A stretch of DNA of 64,000 nucleotides, taken from JAICKM01 sp038228295 (GTDB lineage Bacteria > Chloroflexota > Chloroflexia > QHBQ01 > JAICKM01). Position numbers and translations under genes: made by a program. The notes beneath the pieces are model-generated. The model did not search any database. It was given only the letters and a program-made list of their open reading frames with translations, and was not told the DNA's origin. Positions 49,401-57,954 of this stretch are shown in pieces. The stretch spans positions 10,857 to 74,856 of the forward strand of contig JBBRPH010000021.1 of assembly GCA_038228295.1 (NCBI GenBank). The letters run 5' to 3'. How positions within the stretch are numbered: the first letter of the stretch is position 1; each line of letters opens with the position of its first letter.

Positions 49401-50636
49401 CGGTTCCACCCGCAGCCCAGCCGTCAGTTCGGCAGCGGTGTTGCTGATCGGCGCGCTGTAGGTGAGGATCAGTTCGTTGCCCACCGGAACGTTCGTGCTG
49501 CCGTCCGCAGGTTTGACATCGGCCACCTGCGGGCGCGGGCTAGTGCGAAACGTCCAGCGGTACTCTTTCTCCTGCACCTGATCGCCGGTCAGCGGCTTGA
49601 CCCCCGCTACCACGCCCGTTACTGCGGTGTTGTCGGGCCACGGCGCGCTCAGGGTGTAGGTTAGCACCGTGCTGTCCGCCGACCAGAGGAAACTGCCCGC
49701 CGCGCTCGGCGTAAGCCTGAATCCGGCTTCGGCACTCGCGTGATCCACGGGGCTGTTAAACTGCACCACCAGCGGGTCGCGCACCCCAACGAACTTGGTG
49801 TCGGCCTCCGGCTGCGTGCCGCCCACCGCCGGGCGCACCGTGGTGAAGCCGAAACTATAGTCTTTGTCGAGCGTGCCGCCCGCGTAGTCAGTCAGGCTGT
49901 GGTCCACGCTGACGGTGTAGCCGGTGGCCGCGCGCAACGCCGCGCCACGATAGGCCAGCGTGGTGCTGCCCAGCCACTGCCACTTGCCGCCCGCGTCGGG
50001 TTGCAGCCGCACCGCGCCGCCCGGATCTTTGGCGCTGTCCAGCGCGGCCAGGGCGATCATTGGCCGGCTGAATTGCAGCGTGACCAGCGTCGTAGTCGGC
50101 ACGTCACGCGCGTCGGCGGGCGGCACGCTACGATAGAGGCTAGGCAGGCCCGCCGTCTTAAATTGCGTCGTGGCGGCGGTGCCCACCTTTTGGAACAGCG
50201 GGTTGCCGGCTTCCGGCCCGACCTGCACGGTGTAGGTGATGCCGCGCTGATAGCCGGCCAGCGGGTGGAAGACGAGCGTGTTGCCCTCCCACGCAAAACT
50301 GCCGGACACCGGCGGATCGATCTTCAGTGCGGCCTTGACGCTGTCGGGGTTCATCGGCTGGTTAAAAGCGACACTGATCGGCGTATCGCCGCCCACGTTG
50401 CGGCTGCCCGGCGGCGGCGAGATGCCCAGCACCTGCGGTGCATCGGTACGCCAGCCGGCCTGCCCCGCCCACGCCGCGCCGCCCGCGCCGGCCAGCACGA
50501 CCAGCCCCAGCAAGCCGCCGATAATGGGTAAGACCAGCCGTCGTCGTTTGGGCGGTGGCGAGACGGGCGGTGCAGCCGCAGCAGGGCCAGGGGCGGTGTT
50601 ATCAGCGTCATTGGCAGGGGCAAGGGGCGGGTTCAT
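46470..50636 (-). CDS. alpha-2-macroglobulin-like protein, N-terminal part (gene interrupted by in-frame TAA)
   Basis: 1388 codons. Pro-rich cytoplasmic N-terminus, one membrane segment (about 33-55), then about four Big_5-like Ig domains (ISPPPGSRNVGGDTPISVAFNQPM, VPPADARDVPTTT, VKPADGSTNVPVGNE), a macroglobulin MG2 domain near residue 700 (YTDRAIYRPGQTVYFKG), MG3 (KPEYIVSVTSDKKSYVNGEQI) and the A2M core near 1280 (YWRGQVTTGADGSASVAVPLPDNLTTWRM). It stops at TAA 46470 after KLGA; the frame continues directly into the C-terminal part, giving a full gene of 1996 codons. A Lys, Gln or Glu codon changed to TAA is the simplest explanation. It starts at ATG with AGGAG upstream. Confidence 0.85.
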   Translation of the reverse strand: MNPPLAPANDADNTAPGPAAAAPPVSPPPKRRRLVLPIIGGLLGLVVLAGAGGAAWAGQAGWRTDAPQVLGISPPPGSRNVGGDTPISVAFNQPMNPDSVKAALKIDPPVSGSFAWEGNTLVFHPLAGYQRGITYTVQVGPEAGNPLFQKVGTAATTQFKTAGLPSLYRSVPPADARDVPTTTLVTLQFSRPMIALAALDSAKDPGGAVRLQPDAGGKWQWLGSTTLAYRGAALRAATGYTVSVDHSLTDYAGGTLDKDYSFGFTTVRPAVGGTQPEADTKFVGVRDPLVVQFNSPVDHASAEAGFRLTPSAAGSFLWSADSTVLTYTLSAPWPDNTAVTGVVAGVKPLTGDQVQEKEYRWTFRTSPRPQVADVKPADGSTNVPVGNELILTYSAPISNTAAELTAGLRVEPAVKGLNVYTYDNGVTLNIFAPLAPSTQYTLTVGAGDSYRGRDGRPVPAYVWHLRTARSKPDARALSNDGLVSYYAGLPTHVFVGGINVDGFLRMRLWRLSGDELANYLTLTPDQRAVYGPKTVVARTWDIPVTYQLDQQFSLQPTVALDDKADRLPPGFYYLRVSTPQTANSPGTINGTALLVGNTGLIMKQGPGQIWVWAVDMSNGKPQAGRQVRVLAGTEALGTLTTDADGLGSVKADLSKYNGSPIAVLNDGKDAALVASWWNDSIGPWNFNLNFKDRKYNNGQAIYTDRAIYRPGQTVYFKGILRKDEDGHYSLPGGGADISVQDSSGRAIYSATLTLSPFGTFSGQYALPDYAPLGTYYLNCQCDKIGGAAGASFDVQEYRKPEYIVSVTSDKKSYVNGEQIQATAAAGYLFGGPVVGAPATLRVLTEDYFFRWDDPDGSGYDFQDPAPIAVRQDSFQGEKRSETAGLTDAAGKVTVTLPADVSKAPMSQLETIEASVQDSSNQQVSNNTQVVVHKGQFYIGLRPVSYLGTVGSPVSVAIQTVGADGKRAPNVAVSLKFYHRAWEQTTEKDETGLDRPTWKPKDTLLADGQATTDGQGHAETRFTPNTAGEYRIVAAGKDALGNGIESATYTYVSTAADGAPIAWQQKNNNVVTLVADKPSYKPGDTAHLLVTSPFHQATGLLTVERGTIRTHRIVSLSGPSPVIDLPIDESYLPNVYISLSMIAPPSGNTMPGFRQGYLALPVASDSKALSVTIQPSSTDLHPRDTVTYTLTVRDAAGKPAAAELSLALVDKAIFALADDRTPTLMDSFYGVRQLEFTTASSLLYLADQVAAARTTGGKGGGGGATAGNGIRSQFSDTAYWRGQVTTGADGSASVAVPLPDNLTTWRMTALAVTTDTRVGQATNEVVASKPILLRPRLPRFLVGGDRVEPGVILENRSGCNAEVDVTLSVSNTTLLGDGPAAKQHIKLGA

Positions 50637-50683
50637 GGGTTCAACTCCTGTAGCTAGGGGACGGCAGCACGCGCACGGGTGCT

Positions 50684-50692
50684 ATTCTATCA
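50684..50692 (-). promoter_or_regulatory. extended -10 promoter of the alpha-2-macroglobulin-like gene (TGATAGAAT)
   Basis: TGA plus TAGAAT on the minus strand, about 45 bases upstream of the start; AT-rich sequence lies just upstream. No clear -35. Confidence 0.4.
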
Positions 50693-50780
50693 TAAAATAG
50701 AAGACGCGGGGGCGGGGTTACGGGTTGCAGTCGGCGGGCGGGATAAAAAGCGGGAACAAAAGCGGGATAGGCGGATCGCC

Positions 50781-51377
50781 TCAGGCGGTCGGATCGCCGC
50801 TCGCCGGGTCGGCAAACGCCGCATTCTCATAGATGGCGGCTATCGGCAGCACCCCGCCAACGGCGGGCAGGTAGAGGGTATCACCTGGGTCACGGATCTC
50901 GTGCAGCAGCCAATCGGATCCCTGGCGGGTATAGTGTTCGAGGTGTACCTCATCCTGCGCTACCAGCAGATACTCCCGCAGTGATTCGAGCCGGCGGTAG
51001 TGGGCAAACTTCTTGCCTCGGTCGTAGGCGGCGGTGGACGGGGATAGCACCTCGCAGATCACGCTGGGGTTGCGGAGTGTGTCCCGCTGCCCATCCTCAA
51101 AGCGCAGTTCGCCACACACGGCCACCACATCCGGGTAGGTATACAAACCGCTGGCTTGCACCTTGACCCGCAGATCACTAGCATAGACCCGGCAAGGACC
51201 ACCGCGGAACTGGCTGCGTAGCTCGCCGGCAATATTGAGCGTGATGGTATTATGCGCTTCACTAGCTCCCGCCATGGCGTAGATTTCACCCGCCAAGTAC
51301 TCGCTCTTATGATCGGCGGCGCGCTCCAGGGTGAGGTACTCCTCCGGCTGATAGAAGGGCTGGGGCAGTGAGGCCAT
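50781..51377 (-). CDS. Uma2-family (DUF820) restriction-endonuclease-fold protein
   Basis: 198 residues from ATG 51377 with AAAGGAG 6 bases upstream; the frame is open to 51617 inside lepB. YQPEEYLTLERAADHKSEYLAGEIYAMAGASEAHNTI is the Uma2 N-terminus, and YTYPDVVAVCG...VICEVLSPSTAAYDRGKKFAHYRRLESLREYLLV carries the PD-(D/E)xK-like core with the Asp and Glu-x-Leu residues. Such proteins are very numerous in cyanobacteria and Chloroflexota; their biological role is unsettled. It follows lepB after 25 bases and probably shares its transcript. Confidence 0.92.
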   Translation of the reverse strand: MASLPQPFYQPEEYLTLERAADHKSEYLAGEIYAMAGASEAHNTITLNIAGELRSQFRGGPCRVYASDLRVKVQASGLYTYPDVVAVCGELRFEDGQRDTLRNPSVICEVLSPSTAAYDRGKKFAHYRRLESLREYLLVAQDEVHLEHYTRQGSDWLLHEIRDPGDTLYLPAVGGVLPIAAIYENAAFADPASGDPTA

Positions 51378-51402
51378 CACGTACTCCTTTGGGCTGTGGA
51401 CG

Positions 51403-52125
51403 CTATTTATACGTGGGGTGCGGCAGCGGACCGAGCGATTCGCGCGGCCAGTAGACAAACCAGGCGCGTCCCACGACAGCCGACTGCTTGATGAAGCCGA
51501 AGACGTGTGAATCGTCGGAGTTGCGGCGGTTGTCGCCGAGGACAAACAGTTGGCCGGCGGGGACGACCGTTTCGCTGCCGGCCGGGGGCCAGTTGTAATC
51601 GGGCGTGTCGTGAACATAAGGTTCGGGGAGCTTCAGCCCGTTCACATAGACGCCGTCCTCGGCGCGCACTTGTACGCGATCTTCGGGCAGGCCGATCACG
51701 CGCTTGATAAAGTCGCGTTGCAAATAGTCGTTGGGTGCATGGAGTACAATGATGTCGCCGCGTTGTGGTGCGCCCAACAGGTAGCTCATCTGCACCGGCA
51801 CGTCCGCGCCGGCCAGCGGGTTGAGGTGCTCCAAGAAGTGCGTGTCCCATTGATAGTACGCCGCTTTGTTGACAAACAGCATCTGGCCGTTGTGCAACGT
51901 CGGCTCCATGCTCTGGCCTTCCACGACAAAGTTCTGCACCACCCCACGCACGACGAAGAAGAGGAGCAGCGTCAAAAGGACGGTTTCGAGTAGTTCGCGC
52001 CCGAACGGGCGGCGACCGATACGGACTTCAGTGACGGCGAAGCGTTCGTCGTCGCGCGGCAAGCCGGGCAGCGTCGGCCCGGCAAAGGCATCCGATTCCA
52101 CATCGGGCGTGACATTAGCGTTCAT
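51403..52125 (-). CDS. lepB: signal peptidase I
   Basis: 240 residues. A cytoplasmic N-terminus of about 43 residues precedes the membrane anchor (TVLLTLLLFFVVRGVVQNFVV). The catalytic Ser72 is in VEGQSMEPTL and Lys141 in RDFIKRVIGLPED; GDNRRNSDDSHVFGFI is box E. It removes signal peptides from exported proteins, of which this window encodes several. The -10 box (TATAAT, 52138-52133) ends only 7 bases before the ATG and there is no ribosome binding site in between, so the mRNA is probably leaderless. Confidence 0.95.
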   Translation of the reverse strand: MNANVTPDVESDAFAGPTLPGLPRDDERFAVTEVRIGRRPFGRELLETVLLTLLLFFVVRGVVQNFVVEGQSMEPTLHNGQMLFVNKAAYYQWDTHFLEHLNPLAGADVPVQMSYLLGAPQRGDIIVLHAPNDYLQRDFIKRVIGLPEDRVQVRAEDGVYVNGLKLPEPYVHDTPDYNWPPAGSETVVPAGQLFVLGDNRRNSDDSHVFGFIKQSAVVGRAWFVYWPRESLGPLPHPTYK

Positions 52126-52132
52126 GGCCTGT

Positions 52133-52138
52133 ATTATA
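52133..52138 (-). promoter_or_regulatory. -10 box giving a leaderless lepB transcript
   Basis: TATAAT on the minus strand, 7 bases (ACAGGCC) before ATG 52125. The -35 region (TAGCGG at 17-base spacing) is weak. Confidence 0.5.
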
Positions 52139-52228
52139 CCCGGTTTGTGCGCTGCCCGCTAATCCGGCGCAAGATGCAAGGGCATCGTAGTGTAAGGGAG
52201 GCCGGAAAGCAGACCGGTCGGCCTGCGC

Positions 52229-52257
52229 TTGACAGGCGGCAAGCGGGCTGCGATAAT
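52229..52257 (+). promoter_or_regulatory. sigma-70 promoter of the membrane-protein gene at 52378
   Basis: TTGACA (52229-52234), 17-base spacer, GATAAT (52252-52257): eleven of twelve consensus bases. Leader of about 115 nt. Confidence 0.7.
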
Positions 52258-52377
52258 CGGCCTCAACCAGGCAGTTGCCGGGGCACTGTTCGGCGCAGCG
52301 AAGGGTGGTTGCGTGTAACGGCTCCGGTGCCGACGGGCGAGCGGATCGTTGGCTCAGGACAATGAGGGAGGTTTCCG

Positions 52378-53304
52378 GTGGCAACAGCTTTACAATCCAC
52401 GCGAGGCGGCGCACCATCCACGCGCGTTGCGCTGTGGCGGCGCAACACGCGGCTTATGGTGGGCCTGTTTGCGCTGATCGGCGTGGTGCTGGCAGTGCTA
52501 CTCCAATTGAAATACCACCTGCCGCTGTTCCCGCAAGGCGGCAGCGGCAAAGTGCCGGCGGATGTGACCGGCACCCTCGCCCCACTGGTGGTTGCGGCCA
52601 CTGCGGTGGAGCGACTGATTGAGATGGGTTGGAACTTTTTGGAGAGCCGCTTTCTGGAAGTCGTCTCCTGGATCGGCATGGGCGAAGAATGGGTGGATTA
52701 CGCGCATACCCAAGTCAGCGGCGCCCGCACGGAGCTACGAGCGCTCGTGCATAAAGCCGATCCGCTTGCGCCGGCCGACGATGCACTGAAAACCGCTGCC
52801 GACTCATTACGCAGCGCGCAGAAACTGCTGGAAAGTGCGCTGGCGTCGCAGGGCTACGTCAGCTTCAAGCAAGCGGCTTCGGTGGTCGTCGGCTTGATCC
52901 TGGGGGTGATCGTTGCCTTCACAGCGGGCTTGGATATGCTGCAACTGCTCCAACTGTCCGGCAAGACAACGATTGCCGGGATGCTAATCACCGGCCTAGC
53001 GATTGGCACCGGCAGCGGACCGGTGCACTCACTGATCGGGTTGTTGCAACAGGCACGCAACGCCGTCGGGCAAGCCGCCGACTTTTTCGACAGCCGCGCC
53101 GGGCAGAATCGAGGCGCCGCCTACAACGAAATGCGCCTAGTGACAAATCAGATCAACAACGGCAGCGCAACCGGCGGCACCGAAGGAGCTATGCGCGACA
53201 TCCCCGCCGTCGGCCTGCCGGCGGCTCCGCGTGACGCCGTGCCTGCTCCCGCCGCCCCCGCCGTTCATGTCACCGAGGAGCAGTTGCGGATCATCGGGCT
53301 GTAG
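52378..53304 (+). CDS. membrane protein, hypothetical
   Basis: 308 residues. GTG start with GGGAGG 8 bases upstream. Three to four membrane segments: about 28-46, a weaker one near 62-76 (TLAPLVVAATAVERLIEMGW), then about 168-185 (AASVVVGLILGVIVAFTAGL) and 195-215. Between them is a helical segment (about 105-160). The C-terminal tail is soluble, with a Pro/Ala linker and a short end peptide VTEEQLRIIGL. The Gly-rich ITGLAIGTGSGPVHSLIGLLQ near 205-225 looks like a re-entrant or packed helix. No known family is recognised. It is a single-gene unit under a strong promoter, so it may be well expressed. Confidence 0.75.
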   Translation: MATALQSTRGGAPSTRVALWRRNTRLMVGLFALIGVVLAVLLQLKYHLPLFPQGGSGKVPADVTGTLAPLVVAATAVERLIEMGWNFLESRFLEVVSWIGMGEEWVDYAHTQVSGARTELRALVHKADPLAPADDALKTAADSLRSAQKLLESALASQGYVSFKQAASVVVGLILGVIVAFTAGLDMLQLLQLSGKTTIAGMLITGLAIGTGSGPVHSLIGLLQQARNAVGQAADFFDSRAGQNRGAAYNEMRLVTNQINNGSATGGTEGAMRDIPAVGLPAAPRDAVPAPAAPAVHVTEEQLRIIGL

Positions 53305-53431
53305 ATACAGGGAGGTGCGGCGCAGTTTTCTATTGTAATCCCGGCGGGCCTGTGCTATCATTGACATAATTCCGCACGACGCGGCTATGCAGTTGCCGCC
53401 GGTGACGCGGTGGTGAGAGGAGACATCCCGT

Positions 53432-55318
53432 ATGAAGAAATTGGCGATACCGGCGCTCCTGGCGGTGCCGGCGGTGCTACTCAGCATGGTTATCCCGGCA
53501 GCCGGTGCGGCCTCTCCGCAACCATTCGCCGATCCCAGTTTCAATCGCCTGTGGAACCGCGCCGATTCGCTGGTCGCAGACAGCACAGTAAGCGACCGCT
53601 CGTGGTATTGGGGGCCCACCCCCGGCACCTATGGCCTCGAACCCTACGCGCAAGCGCCCGGCGGCTACCGGTTGGTGCAGTATTTCGATAAAGGGCGCAT
53701 GGAGATCAATAATCCCAGCGGCGACCGCAACTCGCCCTGGTTTGTCACCACCGGCCTGCTGGTGGTAGACATGGTCTCCGGGCGGCAGCAGATCGGCGAT
53801 AATCAGTTTATCGGGCGCAACCCGGCAGACATCGTGGTGGCCGGCGATGCCGATGACGCACACGCGCCCACTTACACCAGCTTCCACGAAGTCAGTTCGC
53901 TTAATAACAACCGCCGCACCAACAAAGCGCTGGGCGGCTATGTCACCGCCACGATCAACCGCGCCGGCGGGGTCGGCAGCGATGCCGGCAAGGCGAGCGA
54001 CGCGGGCGGACGCATCGTGGCCTACAACGATGTGTTCGGCCACAACATCCCGACCGCGCTATGGGATTTTATGAACCAGCCCGGCAGCGTGCGGGTGGAC
54101 GGCCAACTGACCTTCGACCGGCCGGTGATGAACTGGATCTTCACCATCGGCTATCCGATCAGTGAAGCCTATTGGGCGCGCGTGCAGATCGCCGGCCGGG
54201 CGCGTGATGTGCTGATTCAACTGTTCGAGCGGCGGGTACTGGTCTATATCCCCAGCTACCTCAAGCCCTGGAATGTGCAGATGGCGAACGTCGGCACGCA
54301 TTACTATAGCTGGCTGTACGGCGCAAACGGCGGGCCGGCCCCGATCATTGGCCCGCCGACTGCTGTGCCGCCGACCGCCACGGTCCCGGCACCGCCCACA
54401 CGCCCGGCACCGCCGACGGCGCCGGCACCACCCACAGTCCCTGCACCACCGACGATCCCCGCGCCACCGGCCCCGCCGACCAGGGTGCCACCGCCGCCGC
54501 CTTTCGTCACGCCGCCGGCCGCCGCGACCGCGACCGCCACGGCAGTGCCGCCGACCGCCCCGCCCGTGCCGGTTTCAACCGCGCTACCGGCCGCCAAAGA
54601 CGGTAGTGTGACGCCCCTCCAAGGACCGGCGGGTACGACGTTTGTGGCGAATGTGACCGGCTTTAGCGAGAAAGAGACCGTCGCTGCCTGGTTAACCACG
54701 CCCGACGGCAAGGTGATCCCCGTTCCGCTGACCAATAAGCCGACCGCCGGGGGCGAAATTAACGGCATCAGCATCAATAGTAGTGGTTTCGCCGACGGGA
54801 TATGGGCGCTGACGGTGAACGGTCAGACGAGCAATCATCAGAGCATCGTCTATTTCCGCGTCGGCAACCCGCCCCCGCCACCGGCCCCGGCCACGCCGAC
54901 CTCGGTACCGCCACCGCCACCGCCGCCCGCGCCGCCGACAGCTACGCCTCAGCCTGCCGCGACGAACACCCCGGCGCCCGCTGCGACGAACACGCCGGCA
55001 CCCGTCGCGACAGCTACGGCTGCGCCGCAAGGCCCGCTGACGGTCAACCCGCCCGAAGGCACGGCGGCCACGCAGTACACCTTTGTCGGTAGCGGCTTCG
55101 CCGCCACGGAGCAAGTGGCCGAATGGTTTGTGGACCCCGCCGGTAACTTCTGGTATCCGAGCAACGGCCGCACCCTGACTGCCACCGCCGGCGGCCAGAT
55201 CAGCGACCAAATCGTGCCCGCCGACGCTTTCTACGAAGTCTTGCCCGGCATCTGGACTTATCACCTGCATGGTCTCACCTCGCTCAAGGATGAGCAAGTA
55301 ACGTTTACTGTGCGCTGA
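53432..55318 (+). CDS. large secreted protein with Pro-rich linkers and surface modules
   Basis: 628 residues. A Sec signal peptide with cleavage near AGA-AS (residue 26-27). The first globular part (about 30-300) has RLVQYFDKGRMEINNP, WFVTTGLLVVDMVSGRQQIG and IGYPISEAYWARVQIAGRARDVLIQLFERRVLVYIP, a divergent relative of the GYPISEEF/VQYFERN module in the S8 protease. Pro/Thr/Ala linkers (about 310-390, 485-530) alternate with two related beta domains (SVTPLQGPAGTTFVANVTGFSEKETVAAWLTTPDGK and LTVNPPEGTAATQYTFVGSGFAATEQVAEWFVDPAGN). The start ATG follows GAGGAG. There is no sortase or other anchor, so it is probably released or loosely bound. Confidence 0.82.
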   Translation: MKKLAIPALLAVPAVLLSMVIPAAGAASPQPFADPSFNRLWNRADSLVADSTVSDRSWYWGPTPGTYGLEPYAQAPGGYRLVQYFDKGRMEINNPSGDRNSPWFVTTGLLVVDMVSGRQQIGDNQFIGRNPADIVVAGDADDAHAPTYTSFHEVSSLNNNRRTNKALGGYVTATINRAGGVGSDAGKASDAGGRIVAYNDVFGHNIPTALWDFMNQPGSVRVDGQLTFDRPVMNWIFTIGYPISEAYWARVQIAGRARDVLIQLFERRVLVYIPSYLKPWNVQMANVGTHYYSWLYGANGGPAPIIGPPTAVPPTATVPAPPTRPAPPTAPAPPTVPAPPTIPAPPAPPTRVPPPPPFVTPPAAATATATAVPPTAPPVPVSTALPAAKDGSVTPLQGPAGTTFVANVTGFSEKETVAAWLTTPDGKVIPVPLTNKPTAGGEINGISINSSGFADGIWALTVNGQTSNHQSIVYFRVGNPPPPPAPATPTSVPPPPPPPAPPTATPQPAATNTPAPAATNTPAPVATATAAPQGPLTVNPPEGTAATQYTFVGSGFAATEQVAEWFVDPAGNFWYPSNGRTLTATAGGQISDQIVPADAFYEVLPGIWTYHLHGLTSLKDEQVTFTVR

Positions 55319-55387
55319 CGAGTAGGCAGACACGAACGTTTTTAGTAGGGGCTGTGTTGCCCAGTAGCGACAAGTAGGTTCTGCTAT

Positions 55388-55414
55388 GCCGGCGGGGACG
55401 GGGTCCCCGCCGGC
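55388..55414 (+). terminator. strong hairpin between the secreted-protein gene and the two-component genes
   Basis: A perfect 12-bp stem GCCGGCGGGGAC / GTCCCCGCCGGC with a GGG loop, 27 bases before the response-regulator ATG. Only a weak T-stretch (GTTTGG) follows, so it may terminate the upstream gene or act in the leader of the next one. Confidence 0.45.
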
Positions 55415-55440
55415 CGATAGTTTGGTAGTTGCTCAGTACT

Positions 55441-56163
55441 ATGCAACGAATTTTACTTGTAGACGACGAACCGACCATCCGTGAGGGCTTGCGCGAACGC
55501 TTTGAGCGCGAGGGCTTTGCCGTGAGCGCGGTGGGCACGGGCGGGGCGGCACTCGACTTACTGCTGGGGCGTGGCGGGCCGGCGTTGACCACCGATTGCC
55601 TAGTGCTGGACCTGATGCTGCCCGACCTCGACGGCTTCGCCGTGCTACGCACGCTGCGCCAAGCCGGAGCGGATCTACCGGTGATCTTGCTCACCGCACG
55701 CACGGATGATGTGGATAAAATCGTGGGCTTAGAACTGGGGGCCGACGATTATGTAGTCAAGCCGTTTAACCCACGCGAACTGGTGGCCCGTGTGCGCGTG
55801 CTGTTGCGGCGCATGGCTGAAGTGCGTGCCTTACGCGAGACGCTGGCCGGCGAGACAGCGCGTGAGGAGACGCCCGAAGCCCCATTGGCGCTCGACCGCA
55901 GCAGCCGCACGGCGCGCTTTCGCGGCCGGCCGCTCGATCTGCGTCCGCGCGAGTTCGATTTGCTGGCCCTGCTGGTCGATCATCCCGGCCAGGTCTTCAC
56001 CCGCGAAACGCTGCTCGACCGCGTGTGGGGCGATGATCGCTTCATCGAACCACGCACGGTGGATGTGCATATCCGCCGCCTGCGCGAGAAGCTGACCGCC
56101 ATAGACCCGGAGACGAACCTCATCCAGACCGAGCGCGGCCTGGGCTATCGGCTGCAATTCTAG
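55441..56163 (+). CDS. response regulator, OmpR/PhoB family
   Basis: 240 residues from ATG 55441; a TTG four codons earlier is possible. Receiver domain with the acidic pair DDE at 9-11, phospho-acceptor Asp57 (LVLDLMLPDLDG), Thr in LLTART and Lys in DYVVKPFNPREL. The C-terminal winged helix has LRPREFDLLALLVDHPGQVFTRETLLDRVWG and RTVDVHIRRLREKL. It binds DNA as a dimer after phosphorylation. The sensor kinase follows after 3 bases. Targets are unknown; the flanking envelope-protein genes are candidates. Confidence 0.95.
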   Translation: MQRILLVDDEPTIREGLRERFEREGFAVSAVGTGGAALDLLLGRGGPALTTDCLVLDLMLPDLDGFAVLRTLRQAGADLPVILLTARTDDVDKIVGLELGADDYVVKPFNPRELVARVRVLLRRMAEVRALRETLAGETAREETPEAPLALDRSSRTARFRGRPLDLRPREFDLLALLVDHPGQVFTRETLLDRVWGDDRFIEPRTVDVHIRRLREKLTAIDPETNLIQTERGLGYRLQF

Positions 56164-56166
56164 CCT

Positions 56167-57954
56167 GTGGCCCTCCGCATCGCTGCGCTCTATCTGACCA
56201 GCACCCTGCTGTTGCTGCTGGCGCTGGGCGGCGGCCTCTATCTCAGCACGGAGCGCACCCTGATTGACGCACGCCGCGCCGATCTGAACGCCGAAGCCGC
56301 CGCCGATGCGGCTTTCCTGCACCGCGCAGCACCCGGTGAAACGGACCTGCGGACGCTGGCCCCGCTGCTGGCAACGGTGCTACCGGTGGGCGGCGGACCG
56401 CATGGGTTGCGCGTCTTTTCGGCGAACGGCACCCTGCTGGTCGCCTTACCGCCCCAAGCGGCCGGGCGCGGGCGACCGAGCCAAGCCACGCTCGATCTGC
56501 TGCCGCCAAGCCTGCTGGCGGTCACCCAGGCGGCGGCAAACGAAGCAGACCTGATCTACGCCGCCCAGCCGATCACCGGCACCACACGAACGGGCGGCAG
56601 CGGCACGGTCGGTGTCGTCGAAGCCGCCGGCTCGCGCGCTGATATTGACGGCATTCTGGAGCAGTTACGGCACGGCTTCGCGCTGGCGGCAGCGCTGACC
56701 GGCCTAGTCGCAGCGGCAGTCGGCTTGGTGTTGGCGCACAGCGTAGCCCGCCCGGTGCGCCGCCTCGAAGCCGTCGCCACCGCTATCGCCGCCGGCGACC
56801 TGACCCGCCGCGCAAGCGGGCTGCCGCGCAACGAGATCGGCGCACTAGGCGACAGCTTCAATGCCATGGCCGCGCGCTTGGCTGCCGGGTTAGCCGAGTC
56901 GCGCGCCGAGCAAGCGCGCCTAGCCGCGCTACTTGCCGGCTTAGTAGACGGGGTATTAGCCTGTGATGCGACCGGCGCGCTGACGCTGGAAAATCCCGCC
57001 GCCCGCGAGATGCTGGGCGTAGCCCATGCGGCCCCCGCCACCGCCGTGACCGAGGCGGCGGCGGCGCTAGGCATCGGCGCGCTCTGGGCGCGGGCAATGG
57101 GCGCAGGCGGCAACCGGCGCGGCCCCGTGGAAGAGGAGATCGCGGCAGCGAATCGGGCGCTGCTGGTGGTGGCGGCACCGTTGGGCGCAACCGGGGGGGC
57201 CGTTTGTGTACTGCGCGACATCACCCGCTTACGTGAGTTGGAACAGGGCCGCACCGCCGTCTTCCGCCGGCTAGGGCACGAACTCCGCACCCCGTTGACT
57301 GCGCTTCGCACCGTGCTGGCGAACCTGAGCGACACCGCTACCCCCGCCGCTGCCGGCCCGCTGGCGACTGCCGAGGCCGAAGCCGAACGCCTGAGCCGGC
57401 TGGTGGACGAGATCCTGGCAGTGGGTCAGGGCCGCGCCACCGCATCGCTGGCCTTGCGCCCCACCGACCTGAGTGCGCTGGCAGCGGGCGTGTGTGCGCT
57501 GTTTGCCGGCCGCGCCGGTCGGCTGGGGGTGACGTTGGTGGGGCCGGATACGCTGGGCGCCGTGGCGATCGTGCGTGGTGACCCCGACCGCTTGCGCCAA
57601 GTACTGGTGAACCTGCTGGATAATGCGCTGCGCCACACCCCACCCGGCGGGCGCATCAGCGTGTCCGTCGCCACGACCCCGGACCACGCGGTTATACAGG
57701 TGGCCGACACCGGCGAGGGCATGGACCAGGTGAGTGGCGGTTGGGCATTCGCGCCGTACTACCAGAGCAGCCCGCCCGCCGCCGCTGCGCCGCCCGCCGC
57801 CGATTCACCCGTCAGGGTCGGCGGGCTGGGGTTGGCGATTGTGCGCGAAATCGTGACCGCCCACGGCGGCACCGTGGGGTTGGATAGTGCGTTAGGCGCA
57901 GGCACCACCGTCACGGTGCGCCTACCGCTCGCCACGCCCACCCCCCGCGCGTAG
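56167..57954 (+). CDS. sensor histidine kinase
   Basis: 595 residues with GTG start. Two membrane segments (about 5-27 and 172-195) enclose a sensor domain of about 145 residues. HAMP (about 195-245), a PAS-like domain (about 255-355), HisKA with His371 (LGHELRTPLTALR) and HATPase_c with N box LLDNALRHTPPG and G boxes DTGEGM and GGLGLAIVREIV follow. A Pro/Ala-rich stretch (SSPPAAAAPPAAD) sits between the G1 and G2 boxes. It pairs with the response regulator. The last 196 bases overlap the antisense 3' end of the zinc-ribbon gene at 57759, which lies over exactly this C-terminal ATPase region. Confidence 0.93.
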   Translation: MALRIAALYLTSTLLLLLALGGGLYLSTERTLIDARRADLNAEAAADAAFLHRAAPGETDLRTLAPLLATVLPVGGGPHGLRVFSANGTLLVALPPQAAGRGRPSQATLDLLPPSLLAVTQAAANEADLIYAAQPITGTTRTGGSGTVGVVEAAGSRADIDGILEQLRHGFALAAALTGLVAAAVGLVLAHSVARPVRRLEAVATAIAAGDLTRRASGLPRNEIGALGDSFNAMAARLAAGLAESRAEQARLAALLAGLVDGVLACDATGALTLENPAAREMLGVAHAAPATAVTEAAAALGIGALWARAMGAGGNRRGPVEEEIAAANRALLVVAAPLGATGGAVCVLRDITRLRELEQGRTAVFRRLGHELRTPLTALRTVLANLSDTATPAAAGPLATAEAEAERLSRLVDEILAVGQGRATASLALRPTDLSALAAGVCALFAGRAGRLGVTLVGPDTLGAVAIVRGDPDRLRQVLVNLLDNALRHTPPGGRISVSVATTPDHAVIQVADTGEGMDQVSGGWAFAPYYQSSPPAAAAPPAADSPVRVGGLGLAIVREIVTAHGGTVGLDSALGAGTTVTVRLPLATPTPRA

